A program made the translations under genes and the position numbers. 64,000 bases of DNA from Pedobacter cryotolerans (GTDB lineage: Bacteria; Bacteroidota; Bacteroidia; Sphingobacteriales; Sphingobacteriaceae). The stretch is from positions 62,001 to 126,000 of the forward strand of contig NZ_SWBO01000010.1 of NCBI RefSeq assembly GCF_005116475.1, in the 5' to 3' direction. Positions 7,377 to 15,518 of the stretch are shown here, one piece after another. Numbering within the stretch: position 1 is the first letter of the stretch; the number at the start of each line of letters is the position of its first letter. Under the pieces are notes generated by a model that was given only the letters and a program-made list of their open reading frames with translations, searched no databases and was not told the origin of the DNA.

Positions 7377-7755
7377 TATCGGCTGGTGTCTCACCATAGG
7401 TGTTCGGAACAAATTTTTAATGATTATTTATCACATAGAGATTTAGAAAAATTGATAAAAACACGGACTACGAGTGCAATTAAGATTTATTAGAAGTTAC
7501 TTTTAGGCCTCAGAGAGGTCTTATATCTATAGCTAATGTGCAATTATGGTGTGCGACCCCAGCTGGGGTCGAATGTATGCCTTGCAATTGCTATACAGAT
7601 ATTATCCCGCTGGGATAATTGAAACCTCCGTTTAATTTTCTAACCATAATAAGACATTGAAAACATAGGCTAGCGCATTTTTTCCTATATTAACTATGTG
7701 CCTATGTGTTTAATTTTTAAACTTCCGAACATTAATGGTGTCTCACCTGCCGAAA
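7377..7755. repeat. MITE-like non-coding element with inverted ends and internal hairpins
   Basis: The ends are imperfect inverted repeats of about 34 bp. The left end reads TATCGGCTGGTG...TGTTCGGAA (7377-7409). The right end, on the other strand, reads TTTCGGCAGGTG...TGTTCGGAA (7755-7723). Inside are four hairpins: GGCCTC-AGA-GAGGTC (7506-7520), the 16 bp perfect palindrome GACCCCAGCTGGGGTC (7555-7570), ATTATCCC-GCT-GGGATAAT (7601-7619) and AACATAGGC...GCCTATGT (7662-7707). There is no coding sequence. The internal hairpins look like REP-type palindromes. Mobility is inferred from form only. Confidence 0.55.
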
Positions 7756-8157
7756 CCTTTTAGTTTTGAGGTAATTATAAGAGTGGTCGATGAGAGATCG
7801 ATCATTAGAAAGCACTTCGCTCTTCGAGATGTTCTGAAAGGCATCTAGAAGAATTGATAAAGTGGATTTGAAATCCACTAGTATTTTAAGTTCGAGATGC
7901 GCTTCGATTAACATCTCGAACAGCAGGGTTCGCTTTCACCTATCGGCTCACCCGACGAAATTTTGACTTAATTACAAGTATGGTTGGTAATGACATTAAC
8001 CATTAGCAAATGCATTACGATACCCAGTCGAGCTGAGTATGACGATACGCCAAAATTTAATTCTCTAAAAATTATTGAATTTAAAATTCTGAAACAACAT
8101 CATCTCGGGGAAAAAATGATCTGTGTAATCTTCTTAAATCTATGTAATCAATCTTTT
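7756..8157. other. Gene-free stretch with strong palindromes
   Basis: No gene is supported. Two near-perfect hairpins are visible: AGTGGATTT-G-AAATCCACT (7861-7879) and GTTCGAGATG...CATCTCGAAC (7890-7921). The 11-mer ACCTATCGGCT at 7938-7948 repeats that at 7374-7384, linking this part to the element on its left. Short reading frames here are composed of repeat sequence and do not look like proteins. Confidence 0.6.
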
Positions 8158-8955
8158 TTAAAAATCTTTATTCAGTAATTTCTCCAGCTCTCCAAAAGAA
8201 ACATTCATTCTTACTCGGCCTTGTTTGGCGTAGGCAATTTCGCCAGTTTCTTCTGATATGATTACTGCAACAGCGTCTGTCGTTTCAGATACGCCAATCC
8301 CGGCTCTGTGGCGCAAACCGAATTGAGGGGGTAACTTATCGTTGTCTGTTAAAGGCAAAATGCAACTTGCACTTTTTATTTTGTTTTCGGCAATTACTAC
8401 GGCTCCATCATGCAGCGGACTGTATTTTTGAAAGATGCTCTCTAATAAACGTTTAGATATTTTAGAGTCGATTAACTCGCAACTGTTGCTAAAAAGTTCG
8501 TCGTCGTAAAACTTTACAAAAACAATTAATGCCCCAGTTCTAGTTTTTTTCATGCTTTTACAAGCATCAATAATGGGTTTAATTCGAATTAAATTATCAC
8601 GTTCTAAATCTTTACTACCAAACAAATAACCCCACCAAGCTTTGTTTTTTTGCAAAAATGTATTTTTACCCAAGTGCAGTAAAAAACGCCTAATTTCTGG
8701 TTGGAAAATAATAATGAGTGCCATAATCCCTACACTCATAAATTTATTGATGATGGTAGAGAGCAAATCCATATTTAAACTTTTTACCAAATGGTAAAAA
8801 AGAAAAATGATGAGCATACCCAACAATAAATTAACTGCTAAGGTGTTTCTTATTAAACTATATACATAATAAATCAGTATGGCTACAACTAAGATGTCTA
8901 TTATGCTTACCCACGTAATTTTATCTAGCAGAAAATCGAAATCAAAGTTTTTCAT
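8158..8955 (-). CDS. cdaA: Diadenylate cyclase (CdaA type)
   Basis: A 265-residue membrane enzyme that makes cyclic di-AMP from two ATP. Three transmembrane helices lie at about residues 16-34, 42-58 and 72-86, as in CdaA/DacA. The DAC domain carries both catalytic motifs, DGA at 183-185 (SPLHDGAVVIAENK) and RHR at 215-217 (FGLRHRAGIGVSE). c-di-AMP controls potassium and osmotic balance and wall growth. The gene follows folP on the same strand with a 74-base gap, a frequent Bacteroidota arrangement, and may be in one transcript with it. Confidence 0.95.
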   Translation of the reverse strand: MKNFDFDFLLDKITWVSIIDILVVAILIYYVYSLIRNTLAVNLLLGMLIIFLFYHLVKSLNMDLLSTIINKFMSVGIMALIIIFQPEIRRFLLHLGKNTFLQKNKAWWGYLFGSKDLERDNLIRIKPIIDACKSMKKTRTGALIVFVKFYDDELFSNSCELIDSKISKRLLESIFQKYSPLHDGAVVIAENKIKSASCILPLTDNDKLPPQFGLRHRAGIGVSETTDAVAVIISEETGEIAYAKQGRVRMNVSFGELEKLLNKDF

Positions 8956-9029
8956 TGAGCCTAAGTTAGGTATTTAGATGTTTGAAATCAATTTTAAGAG
9001 GAATATTGAGTGTAAAGCATGAAATTTAT

Positions 9030-9896
9030 TTAGAAATAAGCAAATTTTACCTTTTCTGATAGTTTAATGCATTCAATTGATGCTTTTACATCGTGAACTC
9101 TTAAAATTGCGGCACCCTTTTGTAGGGCAATCGTATTTAATACGGTAGTTCCGTTTAAAGCGTCTTCATTTTTAATGTCAAGAACTTTGGTAATCATCGA
9201 TTTTCTTGAAAAACCAACTAAAATTGGTAGTTCAAAAATGTTTAGATCAGCCATTTTCTGCAAAAGCTCGTAATTGTGATCGATGGTTTTAGCAAAGCCG
9301 AAACCTGGATCTATGATTATATCCTTCACACCTAATTTTTTTAATGCAGCAATTTTTTCTGTAAAATAAATAATCACTTCAAGAGTTAGGTTTTGGTAAG
9401 TTGGCTCATGCTGCATGGTTTGCGGTGTACCTTTCATGTGCATCATGATGTAGGGTACTTGCAGTTTTGCAACTGTGTCAAACATATCTTTGTCTAAGCT
9501 TCCGGCAGATATATCATTAATGATGTGTGCTCCTGCAGTTTTGCATTCTTCAGCCACTTTTGCCCTAAAAGTATCGATTGAAATTAAAGTATCCGGAAAT
9601 TCTTTTGCGATGGCTTGTACAATGGGAATAGAACGATTGAGTTCTTCATCAACTGAAATATCTACTGCGCCTGGTCGTGATGAATAGGCACCAACATCAA
9701 TAAATGTAGCGCCTTCATTGATAAACTTTTCAGTAGCTTTTAAAGCTTCATCAACTGTGTTTATCCGGCTGTTGCCGTAAAAGGAATCCGGGGTAACATT
9801 TAAGATGGCCATTACCGCTGGAGAACTCAAATCTATCAGTTTACCTTTGCAGTTTAGTGTTACTTTTCGGTTTAAAAATGTATCTTTAGCCATCAT
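9030..9896 (-). CDS. folP: Dihydropteroate synthase
   Basis: It joins 6-hydroxymethyl-dihydropterin pyrophosphate to p-aminobenzoate in folate synthesis and is the sulfonamide target. Visible motifs are MAILNVTPDSFYGNSR (pterin side), FIDVGAYSSRPGA (loop 2), DTLISIDTFRAKVAEE, INDISAG, MMHMKGTPQTM, IIIDPGFGFAKT and ILVGFSRKSMI. ATG codons at 9896 and 9893 give MMAKDTFLNRK or MAKDTF; an in-frame TTG at 9905 is less likely. A CAAAAATA (TATTTTTG on the minus strand) at 9903-9910 would make the mRNA nearly leaderless if it is the promoter. It is divergent from the DUF1599 gene. Confidence 0.96.
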   Translation of the reverse strand: MMAKDTFLNRKVTLNCKGKLIDLSSPAVMAILNVTPDSFYGNSRINTVDEALKATEKFINEGATFIDVGAYSSRPGAVDISVDEELNRSIPIVQAIAKEFPDTLISIDTFRAKVAEECKTAGAHIINDISAGSLDKDMFDTVAKLQVPYIMMHMKGTPQTMQHEPTYQNLTLEVIIYFTEKIAALKKLGVKDIIIDPGFGFAKTIDHNYELLQKMADLNIFELPILVGFSRKSMITKVLDIKNEDALNGTTVLNTIALQKGAAILRVHDVKASIECIKLSEKVKFAYF

Positions 9897-9948
9897 TTGA
9901 TACAAAAATAGGTATTAAAATGGCTTTAAACTAAATATTTTAATTGTT

Positions 9949-10491
9949 TTGGCAGTAAATACATCTCAGGAATACGATAGCGTTATAGCGGTTTGCAAAT
10001 CTCTTTTTTTAAAGAAAACCAAAGATTATGGAACAGCTTGGCGCATATTAAGACCATCGTCTATAACCGATCAAATTTTTATTAAAGCACAACGCATTAG
10101 AACTTTAGAAGAGAAAAAAGTTTCTAAAGTAGGAGAAGACATTACATCAGAATATGTTGGTATTGTTAATTACTGTGTGATTGCGATGTTGCAATTAGAT
10201 TTAACAGAAGCCGATCCAAATGAAATGGAAGTGGAGTTGGTTGAAAATCTGTTTGATCAAAGAGTTAACGAAACTAAAGAATTGATGTTTGCTAAAAACC
10301 ATGATTACGGTGAAGCTTGGCGTGATATGCGCATCAGTTCGTTAACAGATTTGATCTTGATGAAAATTTTAAGGGTAAAACAAATAGAAGATAATTTGGG
10401 GCAAACAGTAGTTTCTGAAGGTGTAAAAGCCAATTATCAGGATATGTTAAATTATTCGGTTTTTGCCTTGATTAAACTTGGGGTTAAATAA
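9949..10491 (+). CDS. DUF1599 protein with duplicated domain, TTG start
   Basis: A 180-residue protein made of two copies of one unit. Residues about 14-85 (FLKKTKDYGTAWRILRPSS ... VNYCVIAMLQL) and about 108-178 (MFAKNHDYGEAWRDMRISS ... LNYSVFALIKL) share K-(x)-DYGxAWRxxRxSSxTDxIxxK. The repeated DYGxAW and acidic residues recall nucleotide-handling all-alpha folds, but no activity is established. No in-frame ATG lies between the upstream stop (9916-9918) and the conserved region, so TTG at 9949 is the best start. It heads the DUF1599-DoxX-permease-aroK series and is divergent from folP. Confidence 0.86.
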   Translation: MAVNTSQEYDSVIAVCKSLFLKKTKDYGTAWRILRPSSITDQIFIKAQRIRTLEEKKVSKVGEDITSEYVGIVNYCVIAMLQLDLTEADPNEMEVELVENLFDQRVNETKELMFAKNHDYGEAWRDMRISSLTDLILMKILRVKQIEDNLGQTVVSEGVKANYQDMLNYSVFALIKLGVK

Positions 10492-10522
10492 AGATAGCAA
10501 GTTAAATAGAATGGAAACCCTT

Positions 10523-10557
10523 TCTCAAATCTCATATCTAACATCTCAAATCTTATG
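10523..10557. repeat. Degenerate tandem array, 7 bp period
   Basis: Five heptamers in register: TCTCAAA, TCTCATA, TCTAACA, TCTCAAA, TCTTATG. The last one contains the first possible ATG of the DoxX gene. Confidence 0.75.
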
Positions 10558-11709
10558 ATGCAAAAAGCAGCTTTAAATTTTTCTAGATGGTTTGTTGGGT
10601 TATTGTTCATCTTTTCTGGATTGATCAAGGCCAATGATCCGTTAGGATTTGGCTATAAGCTGCAAGAGTATTTTGAGGTTTTTCATATCGCTTTTTTAAA
10701 CGATTGGGCAACGGGTATCGCCATCATTTTATGCGTTTTAGAAATTGTACTTGGTGCATTGTTATTATTTGGTTTTTGGATAAAACAGGTAACTAAAGGA
10801 CTATTGGCTATCATTATTTTCTTTACATTTTTAACGTTTGTTTCTGCTGCTTTTAAAGTAGTTACCTCTTGTGGCTGTTTCGGAGATGCCATTCCGCTAA
10901 CGCCTTGGCAATCGTTTAGTAAAGATTTGGTGTTGCTGGTAATGATTGTATACCTATTCATTCATCAAGCTAAAATACAGCCATTTACTACTAAACCCGG
11001 TGTGCAAAGTGGCTTGTTTTCTGCGGTTTTTGCGGCATCTTTATTTTTTGGAACATTTACTTATAACTATTTACCCATCGTAGATTTTTTACCTTATAAA
11101 GTGGGTTCGAGTATCCCGGATAATATGAAAATCCCGGCAGGTGCTGCACAAGATGAATACTTGATCATGTATCAGCTTAAAAACAAAAAGACTGCTGAAA
11201 CTAAAACCATGAGTGATAAAGATTATCTCAAAGAGGAAATTTGGAAAGATGAAAACTGGGAGATTGTGGGAACACCAGATAAAAAACTTATTAAAAAAGG
11301 ATATGATGTAAAAATTAAGGATTTGATGATTGCTGATGCCTCTGGAACAGATTACACCAAAGAATTAATCGAAAACCCGTACTATAATTTAGTTGTTGTT
11401 GCTTACGATTTAAAACATACTGATGAAAATGCAATGGGCGAAATAAATGCTTTGACCTTAAATGCAGCTGAACAGTTTAATATCCGCACCGTATTACTAA
11501 CCTCTAACTCTGCTCAAGATGCAACTGCATTTAGTAAAAAAATGAAATTATTTGCCGAGGTTTTTTATGCTGATGCTGTGCCGTTAAAAAGTATGGTAAG
11601 AGCAAATCCGGGTGTTTTGCTGCTAAAAAACGGAGTTATTGTTGATAAATGGCATTACCATGGTTTGCCGTCTTTTGATGAATTTACAGAAGATTACTTT
11701 AGCAAATAA
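10555..11709 (+). CDS. BT_3928-type DoxX/MauE family membrane protein
   Basis: A 384-residue protein whose N-terminal 180 residues form a four- to five-helix DoxX/MauE membrane domain. Landmarks are FSRWFVGLLFIFSGLIKAND near the start, the cysteine motif SCGCFGDAIPLTPW, and a further helix before NYLPIVDFLPYKVG. The rest is a soluble domain of about 200 residues with a thioredoxin-like ending (VLLLKNGVIVDKWHYHGLPS). Such proteins may handle electrons or disulfides at the membrane, but the role is not known. ATG at 10555 or 10558 is possible. The stop overlaps the ATG of the next gene by one base, so the two are coupled. Confidence 0.85.
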   Translation: MMQKAALNFSRWFVGLLFIFSGLIKANDPLGFGYKLQEYFEVFHIAFLNDWATGIAIILCVLEIVLGALLLFGFWIKQVTKGLLAIIIFFTFLTFVSAAFKVVTSCGCFGDAIPLTPWQSFSKDLVLLVMIVYLFIHQAKIQPFTTKPGVQSGLFSAVFAASLFFGTFTYNYLPIVDFLPYKVGSSIPDNMKIPAGAAQDEYLIMYQLKNKKTAETKTMSDKDYLKEEIWKDENWEIVGTPDKKLIKKGYDVKIKDLMIADASGTDYTKELIENPYYNLVVVAYDLKHTDENAMGEINALTLNAAEQFNIRTVLLTSNSAQDATAFSKKMKLFAEVFYADAVPLKSMVRANPGVLLLKNGVIVDKWHYHGLPSFDEFTEDYFSK

Positions 11710-12764
11710 TGGGAGTTTACGCACTTAGAAAATTATTATATGGCTTTGCAGTAATGGCAGGGGTAATTTTAGTTGTTTTTGTGCTATTTAATATTTTACC
11801 TGGCGATCCGGCTCGAATGACAATGGGCCAACGTTCTGATGTACAGTCATTAGATGCAGTACGTAAAGAATTTGGCTTAGATCGCTCTAGACCTATTCAA
11901 TTTTTTTTGTACATCAATGATTTATCTCCAATCAGTATTCATCCAAACACAGTAGAAAATCAAGATAAATATCATTACCAAAAACTTTTTACCATAGGCG
12001 ATGATGCAGTGGTGTTAAAAGCGCCTTATCTCAGAAGATCGTATCAAACCAAAAGAGATGTAACTACTATACTATCAGAAACTGTACCTAATACTTTTGT
12101 GTTGGCATTAACTGCGATGATTTTTGCAACCATTATTGGCGTGTTTTTAGGGGTGCTTTCGGCAGTGCATCAAGGTACTTGGATAGATAATGCAGCAAAT
12201 ACTTTTGCCATTTTGGGCATATCGGCACCATCTTTTTTCGCCGGTATTATCATTGCATGGTTATTCGGCTTTGTATTGGCTGATTACACTGGTTTAAATA
12301 TGAGCGGCAGTTTGTATAGTTACGATCCTTTTAAAGGAGAAATTATTACTTGGCGAAATTTATGGTTGCCAATGATCACTTTAGGTTTACGTCCATTAGC
12401 CATTATTGTACAATTAACCCGCAGTGCGATGTTAGATGTATTGGCGCAAGATTATATCCGTACGGCTAGGGCAAAGGGTTTAAGCAGAAATGCAATCATC
12501 TATAAACATGCCTTAAAAAATGCATTAAACCCGGTAATTACAGCAGTTTCTGGTTGGTTTGCATCGCTTTTGGCAGGCTCCTTTTTTGTAGAATATATTT
12601 TTGGTTACAATGGGTTAGGAAGAACTACCGTTACAGCTTTAGAGATGTCGGATTTTCCGGTAGTAATGGGTTCTATTTTATTTATTGCCTTTGTATTTGT
12701 GGTGGTAAATATTCTGGTCGATTTGCTCTATGCATGGGTAGATCCAAGGGTGAAACTTTCATAG
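11709..12764 (+). CDS. Lone DppB/OppB-type ABC transporter permease
   Basis: A 351-residue inner-membrane permease. The N-terminal motif FNILPGDPARMTMGQR, the extended periplasmic loop, six hydrophobic segments and the EAA-type loop DYIRTARAKGLSRNAIIYKH mark the Dpp/Opp peptide/nickel class. The end PVVMGSILFIAFVFVVVNIL followed by DLLYAWVDPR is typical. No second permease, ATPase or binding protein is nearby, so partners must be encoded elsewhere. It is translationally coupled to the DoxX-type protein upstream (TAATG overlap). The substrate is unknown. Confidence 0.9.
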   Translation: MGVYALRKLLYGFAVMAGVILVVFVLFNILPGDPARMTMGQRSDVQSLDAVRKEFGLDRSRPIQFFLYINDLSPISIHPNTVENQDKYHYQKLFTIGDDAVVLKAPYLRRSYQTKRDVTTILSETVPNTFVLALTAMIFATIIGVFLGVLSAVHQGTWIDNAANTFAILGISAPSFFAGIIIAWLFGFVLADYTGLNMSGSLYSYDPFKGEIITWRNLWLPMITLGLRPLAIIVQLTRSAMLDVLAQDYIRTARAKGLSRNAIIYKHALKNALNPVITAVSGWFASLLAGSFFVEYIFGYNGLGRTTVTALEMSDFPVVMGSILFIAFVFVVVNILVDLLYAWVDPRVKLS

Positions 12765-12795
12765 ATGGGAGTAGTGAGATGTGAGATTTGAGACG
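12761..12795. repeat. Degenerate tandem array, 7 bp period
   Basis: Heptamers in register from the permease stop codon onward: ATAGATG, GGAGTAG, TGAGATG, TGAGATT, TGAGACG. The last three closely resemble units of the array at 41804. Confidence 0.65.
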
Positions 12796-12842
12796 AAGTT
12801 TGCCAACAATAAAACAATTTATCAATACAACAATTTTTGAAT

Positions 12843-13340
12843 ATGAAGATTTTTCTTATCGGATTTATGGGCTGTGGCAAAAGCACCAAGGCGAAACAAT
12901 TGGCTAATCGATTAGACTGCCCTGTTATCGATTTAGATGCCGAAATTGTGAAAAGTGAGGAAATGTCTATTGCCGAATATTTTGAAAAACACGGTGAGGC
13001 TGCCTTTAGACAATTGGAAAGTGATACGCTGAAAACATTTGATTATCCAGAAACATGCGTTGTGGCAACAGGCGGTGGTTTGCCTTGTTTTTTCGATAAC
13101 ATAGAGTGGATGAACGAAAATGGTAAAACCGTTTATCTACAAATGTCACCTCCACAATTGGTATCTCGTTTACATAACAGAGAGAAAAGACCTTTGCTTA
13201 AAGGTATGGATGATGAACAATTATTGGCTTTTGTAGAAATGAAATTAGCCGAAAGAAATCCGTTTTACAACCAAGCAAAAATTGTAATTAATGCATTTGA
13301 TTTAGATGCAGAGATTTTGGAAGAACGGTTGAAGGTTTAA
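12843..13340 (+). CDS. aroK: Shikimate kinase
   Basis: A 165-residue enzyme phosphorylating shikimate in aromatic amino acid synthesis. Visible are the Walker A loop GFMGCGKSTKAKQL at residues about 7-20, the shikimate-binding DLDAEI and FRQLE, the ATGGGLP glycine motif, and the lid region REKRPLL. The ATG at 12843 is preferred; a TTG two codons earlier is also in frame. The length is normal for the class. It follows the permease gene with a 78-base gap holding a heptamer array. Confidence 0.95.
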   Translation: MKIFLIGFMGCGKSTKAKQLANRLDCPVIDLDAEIVKSEEMSIAEYFEKHGEAAFRQLESDTLKTFDYPETCVVATGGGLPCFFDNIEWMNENGKTVYLQMSPPQLVSRLHNREKRPLLKGMDDEQLLAFVEMKLAERNPFYNQAKIVINAFDLDAEILEERLKV

Positions 13341-13341
13341 T

Positions 13342-13373
13342 GGGAAGTTGGATAGTTGGGAAGTTGAAAGAAG
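13342..13373. repeat. Degenerate tandem array, 8 bp period
   Basis: Four octamers directly after the aroK stop: GGGAAGTT, GGATAGTT, GGGAAGTT, GAAAGAAG. The aroK/thioesterase gap holds little else. Confidence 0.65.
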
Positions 13374-13397
13374 GAAATATAAGTTGCTATAATCAAT

Positions 13398-13793
13398 CTA
13401 AGCCATGTCATCAAACTGTTCCTCGATATATTTTATTTTTGTTTTGCCATGAGGAGTTGGATCGCCATAATCGTTAATGTTTACGAATACAATCTTGTCA
13501 ATGGTTAAAATACTCTTTCTGGTAATTTTATTTCTAACCTCACAACACATGGTGATGGATGTTGTACCAAAAGCAGTTGCAGTTATACCCATTTCAATAA
13601 TGTCGCCGAGTTTGCCAGAGCTTACGAAATTAATTTCAGACATGTATTTGGTAACTACCTTTGGGTTCTCTAATTGTACTATTGCATAAATTGCCGCTTC
13701 TTCATCAATCCATTTTAATAAGCTTCCTCCAAATAAGCCTCCATTTGGGTTTAGGTCTTCAGGTTTAATCCATTTTCGAGTGTGAAAATTCAT
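13398..13793 (-). CDS. Acyl-CoA thioesterase, hotdog fold
   Basis: A 131-residue single hotdog domain of the YciA/BACH type. The NPNGGLFGGSLLKWIDEEAA segment holds the family's active-site region with a conserved aspartate on the long helix. VVTKYMSEINFVSSGKLGDI and EMGITATAFGTTSITMCCEV give the central strands. It should hydrolyse acyl-CoA in the cytoplasm; chain-length preference is unknown. It is convergent with aroK and stands alone. Confidence 0.88.
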   Translation of the reverse strand: MNFHTRKWIKPEDLNPNGGLFGGSLLKWIDEEAAIYAIVQLENPKVVTKYMSEINFVSSGKLGDIIEMGITATAFGTTSITMCCEVRNKITRKSILTIDKIVFVNINDYGDPTPHGKTKIKYIEEQFDDMA

Positions 13794-13876
13794 AATTGTA
13801 TAGATTTTTTAGTTAGCGCTAAATATAGAATTTTAAGCCACGAAAACAACAATAACCTTGATAAACTGTATTTCTA

Positions 13877-15343
13877 TTATTTGCTTTTTGTATGATCTAT
13901 TTTAGCCGCTATATTTTTTATTGAAGTATCTAAACTTTCAACAGATTCTAATAAAACGTCTTCCATTTCTGCATAAGTTGAGGTCTTGCTATTACTCAAT
14001 TGAATAACATTTATAATACCCAAAATATTTGATAAATGTTTACGAACATCGTGAGAATTGATATGAGCAATTTCATTATTTAATCTTTCGTAAGTTAACT
14101 TATTAAATCTTTTTTTAGCCAATGCAGCTCTATAAAGTAGAAATAATGCTAAAATGCTCATAAAGCCTATTATGAGCGATAGAAATAGATAATTTTTTCT
14201 TACTTCCAAATTTTCTTCTGCCATATCATACCTATTTTTGATGTCACGGTATTTTAATATATTAGAGATGTTCTCTGTGCTAGATTGTTTTTCTGTGTAC
14301 TGAGTAAGTTGTTCTATTGTTTTTTTGTAATAGTACATTGCAGAATCTACATTGCTTTCTTTTAAATAAACATCAATTAATAGCTTATTTAATTTACTGC
14401 TTAAAAAAGGTAATTTTTTTAAATCTCCAGTGCCTAACATAATTAGAATGAATTTTTTAGCTTTTTCTGGCATATTAAACTCAGTATATGCCTGTGCTAA
14501 GTGGTAACCACTCATTAATTCATCATCATCTTTTGGGCTACTTATTACCTTTCTTATTTCGTCAATTGCCGCAGAATCGTTTTTTAGCAATAATTTCATG
14601 TACATCAATCTATGAAACGTAACCTCATCATCAATAGCATTCTTTTCTAATGCTTTATTTGTATAATATTCTAATAATTTGGGTTTCCTGAGGTAGAAGT
14701 AAACAATAGCAATTTTATTATACAATAAATTATTTATATCAGGTAGGTCTTCATCTTTTGCTAATTCAACTCCTTCTTTTAAAGTATTTAGTGATTTTTT
14801 ATAAAGGCCTATTTTTAAATAGACATCTGCTAATCCAATATGATTTACAATCAGTTGTTTACGATATTGATTTCTTTTTTGTCGAGCCAATACATTTTCA
14901 ATAATCTTGTAGTTTTCTATGGCAACAACATAGTTTTCGAGACTGGTTTCTACATTAGCCAATAGAATTAGTAGCCTTATTAATTGATCTTCAAGTATTT
15001 TCGGTTCTTCTAATCCTTTTTGAGCATAAAATTTAGCTTTGCTTAGTTGAAGAAGATTTTTAGCGCTATTCGCTTCTATTTCATAAATGTACGCTTGTTT
15101 ATGCGGTATTTCACTATCTTCAAGAGCGGTTATTAATTGGTCTTTATTGCTTATTATCCTATCTAATGGAGCATCGATAATGTATTTATTTATTAATGGA
15201 TATAACTCTTTTATAGCCATCTTGGGCTGCATTTTCATTACTATTTCCAATCTTTTTGTTAAATTTTCAACAGCGCCAACTCTAAAAGAAAATAGTAACA
15301 AAACTAAAGTCAAGAGGTATAATTTTGCAAGATTATTTTTCAT
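13877..15343 (-). CDS. Membrane TPR sensor with a DHp-like tail and no ATPase domain
   Basis: A 488-residue protein. It has a signal peptide (to about residue 24), about 350 residues of TPR-like helices in the periplasm (ENYVVAIENYKIIENVLARQ, IGLADVYLKIGLYKKSLNTL) and one membrane segment (NYLFLSLIIGFMSILALFLL, about 383-405). The short cytoplasmic tail contains NSHDVRKHLSNILGIINV, which resembles the phosphoacceptor helix of a histidine kinase. The protein ends some 45 residues later, so there is no HATPase domain, and no remnant of one is seen downstream. It may be phosphorylated by another kinase or may not be a kinase partner at all. It is a lone gene. Confidence 0.75.
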   Translation of the reverse strand: MKNNLAKLYLLTLVLLLFSFRVGAVENLTKRLEIVMKMQPKMAIKELYPLINKYIIDAPLDRIISNKDQLITALEDSEIPHKQAYIYEIEANSAKNLLQLSKAKFYAQKGLEEPKILEDQLIRLLILLANVETSLENYVVAIENYKIIENVLARQKRNQYRKQLIVNHIGLADVYLKIGLYKKSLNTLKEGVELAKDEDLPDINNLLYNKIAIVYFYLRKPKLLEYYTNKALEKNAIDDEVTFHRLMYMKLLLKNDSAAIDEIRKVISSPKDDDELMSGYHLAQAYTEFNMPEKAKKFILIMLGTGDLKKLPFLSSKLNKLLIDVYLKESNVDSAMYYYKKTIEQLTQYTEKQSSTENISNILKYRDIKNRYDMAEENLEVRKNYLFLSLIIGFMSILALFLLYRAALAKKRFNKLTYERLNNEIAHINSHDVRKHLSNILGIINVIQLSNSKTSTYAEMEDVLLESVESLDTSIKNIAAKIDHTKSK

Positions 15344-15518
15344 AGAAATACAAACTTTAATTTTAATTGAAATTTAAAACAGGTGTAAATCAATGGATTT
15401 TGTTTTTATGTTAATTCTAAATTGTTTTAATAGCTTATGTCTTTTTTAGCTTGTTTTAACAAATGGGCCAATCAGTTAAATTTATGCACTTTTAGAAATT
15501 TAACTTTTTTGCAAGAAA

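Noticed and set aside
7377-7755. CRISPR-like array or riboswitch
   Set aside because: Hairpin stems differ from one another and spacers are not unique units between identical repeats. No known riboswitch core was recognised and no gene follows closely.
7732-8178. Two short open frames (one on each strand) in the cdaA downstream gap
   Set aside because: They consist of palindromes and repeat fragments, and one runs into the cdaA 3' end. No support as genes.
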